Origin: Polynucleobacter sp. JS-Mosq-20-D10
GTDB taxonomy: Bacteria; Pseudomonadota; Gammaproteobacteria; Burkholderiales; Burkholderiaceae
NCBI RefSeq assembly: GCF_018687755.1
Contig: NZ_CP061305.1
Span: 369,004-433,003 of the forward strand
Reading direction: 5' to 3'
DNA: 64,000 bases
Shown here: piece by piece, positions 61,459 to 64,000 of the stretch
How positions within the stretch are numbered: position 1 is the stretch's first letter
How the letters are laid out: the number at the start of each line of letters is the position of its first letter
Program-made: the position numbers and the translations under genes
Notes under the pieces: model-generated
What the model saw: the letters and a program-made list of their open reading frames with translations, nothing else
What the model was told of the DNA's origin: nothing
Database searches by the model: none

Positions 61459-62840
61459 GTGTTTTACAAGCTCATGAATTGGTAGATCAGATTGAGTTGC
61501 GGCGCCAACATTTAATGCAAACGCCTTACTCGATTCGAGAAGGAAAGTTAAAGCGCGTTTCTGGAATTGTTTTAGAGGTAGAAGGCTTGCCGATGAGTAT
61601 TGGCTCTGGCGCAACCATCCTGGCTGAGTTGGGTGGCAAAACTTACGATGCAGAATGCATTGGCTTTAATGGCGCAATCACTTATTTGATGCCAATTGAT
61701 GCCATGGAAAATATTTCACCAGGTGCATTAGTGTATCCAGCAAATACGCCCTTTAACTCTGGAGCAGGTTATATCTCCAGTAGCGTAGGTGAACCTCTGA
61801 CGATTGGTGAGAGCTTGCTAGGCAGAGTAGTCGATGGTCTGGGTCGACCAATCGATGGGAAAGGTTATGGTGAAAAACAATTCTCACCCATCATCCAAAG
61901 AATGTTAAATCCCTTGGATAGAACACCGATTCACGAACCCTTGGATGTTGGTATTCAGGCTGTAAATGGTTTGTTAACAGTGGGTCGTGGCCAACGCGTT
62001 GGAATATTTGCGGGTTCCGGTGTGGGTAAAAGTGTTTTATTGGGAATGCTTGCGCGCAATTGTGTTGCTGATGTCATTGTGATTGGCCTTGTTGGCGAGC
62101 GGGGCCGTGAAGTGCGGGAGTTTTGTGAAGATACTCTGGGGCCAGAATCATTTAAGCGTGCTGTGGTTGTTGCTGCGCCTGCAGATGCTTCCCCTTTAGC
62201 ACGGTCAAAAGGTGCGTCATACGCAACCGATGTTGCGATTTGGTTCCGAGATCAAGGCAAGCATGTAGTTTTGATTGTCGACTCGCTTACCCGTTATGCA
62301 ATGGCCTTACGAGAAATTGGCCTTAGCTTAGGAGAGGCACCGGTTGCGCGGGGCTATCCCCCCAGTGTGTTTGCCCGTATGCCAGAGTTGGTTGAGCGAG
62401 TCGGAAATGGCGCCAACCCTGATGGTTCGATCACTGCTTTTTATACTGTGTTGCTAGAGGGCGATGACACTAATGATCCTGTTGCCGATACCGCACGTGG
62501 TATTTTGGATGGACACTTCTTCTTATCTAGGGAGTTGGCTGATAGCGGACACTACCCAGCCATTGACGTAGAGAAGTCAATTTCTCGTGTAATGCCAAAA
62601 GTGGTATCAAAAGAGCATCTGCTCTCTGCCAGAAGAATGAAGCAGTTATACAGTCGATATATGCGGGGTAGAGATCTAGTCTCGATGGGCGCCTATATTG
62701 CTGGTAGCGATCCAGAGCTAGATGCTGCTTTGCAAGCTTGGCCCAAAATTCAGGCTTTTTTACAGCAAGATGCCGAGGTAACCGTTCCTATAGATCAAAC
62801 TGAAAGTTTGTTAGCCCAAATTAGTCCGCCTAACCTGTAA
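61455..62840 (+). CDS. fliI: Flagellum-specific ATPase FliI
   Basis: 461 residues, F1-beta-like: Walker A GSGVGKS at residues 187-193, Walker B HVVLIVDSLTRYAMA, and the C-terminal domain. It powers or primes export with FliH. Starts 4 bp inside fliH (ATGA). The DNA just before (61433-61445, CCCGATAATCGGG) is a palindrome inside the fliH end. Confidence 0.95.
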   Translation: MSVLQAHELVDQIELRRQHLMQTPYSIREGKLKRVSGIVLEVEGLPMSIGSGATILAELGGKTYDAECIGFNGAITYLMPIDAMENISPGALVYPANTPFNSGAGYISSSVGEPLTIGESLLGRVVDGLGRPIDGKGYGEKQFSPIIQRMLNPLDRTPIHEPLDVGIQAVNGLLTVGRGQRVGIFAGSGVGKSVLLGMLARNCVADVIVIGLVGERGREVREFCEDTLGPESFKRAVVVAAPADASPLARSKGASYATDVAIWFRDQGKHVVLIVDSLTRYAMALREIGLSLGEAPVARGYPPSVFARMPELVERVGNGANPDGSITAFYTVLLEGDDTNDPVADTARGILDGHFFLSRELADSGHYPAIDVEKSISRVMPKVVSKEHLLSARRMKQLYSRYMRGRDLVSMGAYIAGSDPELDAALQAWPKIQAFLQQDAEVTVPIDQTESLLAQISPPNL

Positions 62841-62845
62841 ATCTG

Positions 62846-63292
62846 ATGAACGCCATAGAACTCCTGCATCGCTTAGCCAAAATACGGGAAGATCAAGCTA
62901 TGGCGCGAGCAAAACGCGTGGCTAGTCAGGTAAACCAGCAAAAAGCCTTTAAAGATCAAGTACTTGAGTACGCTAAAGATTATGAGTCTCAACTGCTTGC
63001 TAGTGGTAAAGGCGGGGCTTCGATTGCCTTTATTCAAGATGCCAATGCTTTTAGAGAAAAGTTATTACACAGCGCCATTGCGATGGATGGGCAGATTCAA
63101 GGCTTGACTAGAGCATCTGAGGACACCTTAAAAACAGCTACTATGGCCAGAATGCGTACTCGGGGACTATCTAAGTTAGTAGACAAAATGCACCGAGAGG
63201 CCAAAAGAAAGCAGGATAAGGCCGAGCTAAGCCAGTTTGAAGATAACTTCTCAGCAAGGCTAAGTTTTAAATCTGGCACGAAAGATGCATAG
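62846..63292 (+). CDS. fliJ: Flagellar export protein FliJ
   Basis: 148 residues forming a long antiparallel coiled coil (HRLAKIREDQAMARAKRVAS, LVDKMHREAKRKQDKAELSQ), as in FliJ, the stalk of the export ATPase ring. Charged, weakly conserved family. 5 bp after fliI. Confidence 0.85.
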   Translation: MNAIELLHRLAKIREDQAMARAKRVASQVNQQKAFKDQVLEYAKDYESQLLASGKGGASIAFIQDANAFREKLLHSAIAMDGQIQGLTRASEDTLKTATMARMRTRGLSKLVDKMHREAKRKQDKAELSQFEDNFSARLSFKSGTKDA

Positions 63293-63318
63293 TTGGTAGT
63301 GTTCCATTTGGAGAAAGC

Positions 63319-64000
63319 ATGCCAACAGTTAGTCAAATACAGATGCAAGCAGCAATTAGCCCCATAAATGAGGCTATTGCTCAACCGGGTAGTCTTGCCG
63401 GTGGCTCTGTCATGCCTGCTGGTTTTGATACTTTCTTAGCCTCCTTGAATCAAAAGATGTTGGCACGCATGGATGCGAGGACGAATTCAGATAAATTAAG
63501 TGATCCTAAAAATGGTTTAGGCACTTTAGGTATGCAAAATTTGCCTGGATTTACAAAGCAAGATAAAGATTCTGCAAAAATTACCGATCCTATGCAGTTG
63601 CTGGCGGCTCAGTTAGCAGCTCAGGGTCTCATTACCCCGGCACCAGTACAGCCTGCGGTATTAAACCCTTTAGTTAATGGCGGCCTTGGAGTGAATGCTA
63701 TAGATTCAAGCAAGACAGTGGCTGGATTGAATTTGCCTGGTGCTAATGGCTTAAAAGGTCAAAATATTAATCCCCAGCAAAACTTGCTAATCACACAATC
63801 GCTGGCAAAAGCAATAAAGGATGCGGGGCAGGGGAATAATTTAAGCACTCAAAATCCGCAGGTGGCTCAGCTAATGCAAATGTTGCAGCAAGTTAAGCCG
63901 GGAGTCGCTCAAGCTACCCAAGCAACACCTGCCCAAGCACCTACTGTGACGCTGACCCCAGAGCTCGCTTCAGCGATCCGAGATCTAGCTCAGCAAAGTC
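63319..64000 (+). CDS. fliK: Flagellar hook-length control protein FliK (5' part)
   Basis: ATG 63319 with GGAG before it opens a frame to the end of the window (227 codons seen). It reads MPTVSQIQMQAAISPINEAI and continues Gln-, Ala- and Leu-rich with low complexity, as FliK N-terminal regions do; the C-terminal switch domain is outside. Position after fliJ is the canonical place. Confidence 0.8.
   Translation, partial: MPTVSQIQMQAAISPINEAIAQPGSLAGGSVMPAGFDTFLASLNQKMLARMDARTNSDKLSDPKNGLGTLGMQNLPGFTKQDKDSAKITDPMQLLAAQLAAQGLITPAPVQPAVLNPLVNGGLGVNAIDSSKTVAGLNLPGANGLKGQNINPQQNLLITQSLAKAIKDAGQGNNLSTQNPQVAQLMQMLQQVKPGVAQATQATPAQAPTVTLTPELASAIRDLAQQS

Noticed and set aside
1..64000. CRISPR arrays, tRNA or rRNA genes, insertion sequences, prophage
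   Set aside because: No regularly spaced repeats, cloverleaf with conserved T-loop, transposase or integrase was seen on reading all intergenic regions and protein translations.

Overview
The window reads as a chromosomal segment of a betaproteobacterium of the Burkholderiales with moderately low GC, most like Polynucleobacter. This is inferred from protein flavour and gene content (monomeric isocitrate dehydrogenase, phasin, MsrPQ, DUF2889, fleSR and fliE-fliF flagellar clusters); no rRNA or marker comparison was possible. I saw no tRNA, rRNA, CRISPR array or insertion sequence. Genes are dense, with many 1-8 bp overlaps.

Region 1 (1-13.2 kb) is mostly housekeeping: the 3' end of icd, the msrPQ periplasmic methionine sulfoxide repair pair, an MBL hydrolase, a short-chain dehydrogenase, DUF2889, rsuA, a pterin dehydratase, an isochorismatase/GNAT pair, a TSUP permease, a periplasmic parvulin, a phasin, a zinc-ribbon DUF6671-like protein and an SbtA-like permease with an NhaR-like LysR regulator.

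Region 2 (13.2-25.6 kb) holds a TerC-universal stress protein fusion with a likely internal translation start, two small unknowns, a CzcCBA-type heavy-metal RND efflux operon ending in a PII-like gene, a VOC protein, a HAD dehalogenase and a large FAD/Fe-S D-2-hydroxyacid dehydrogenase.

Region 3 (25.7-34.6 kb) is a cell-envelope and accessory zone: three bactofilins around a RodZ-like membrane HTH protein, several small membrane or secreted unknowns (one Ivy-like, two resembling surface-adhesin E), a diguanylate cyclase, and rpoN with a perfect 20-bp palindrome upstream.

Region 4 (34.6-64 kb) is a flagellar island: YcgR-like brake; a tightly packed operon of degenerate chemosensory-like proteins (two membrane proteins, CheW-like, MCP-like, CheA-like without a kinase) ending in flgA; flgM-flgN; flhA-flhF-flhG-fliA on the minus strand; fliC-flaG-fliD-fliS-fliK-like-fhlB; fleS-fleR-fliE on the minus strand; and fliF-G-H-I-J-K running off the end.

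The two most unusual things are (a) the chemosensory-like operon, whose CheW-MCP-CheA order matches PilI-PilJ-PilL/ChpA but whose proteins appear to have lost phosphorelay motifs, alongside an FlhG that lost its P-loop but kept its FlhF-activating helix; and (b) a recurrent inverted-repeat family (GGCAA-N3-TTGCC) and a shared promoter layout (GGCAAA(A)TA-N17-TATAGTGTT) upstream of fliF and flhA, with related sites near fleS, rpoN and a 61-residue protein gene, which suggests a local flagellar regulon with an unidentified regulator. A clear sigma-54 promoter precedes fliD, and a sigma-28-like promoter precedes fliC.
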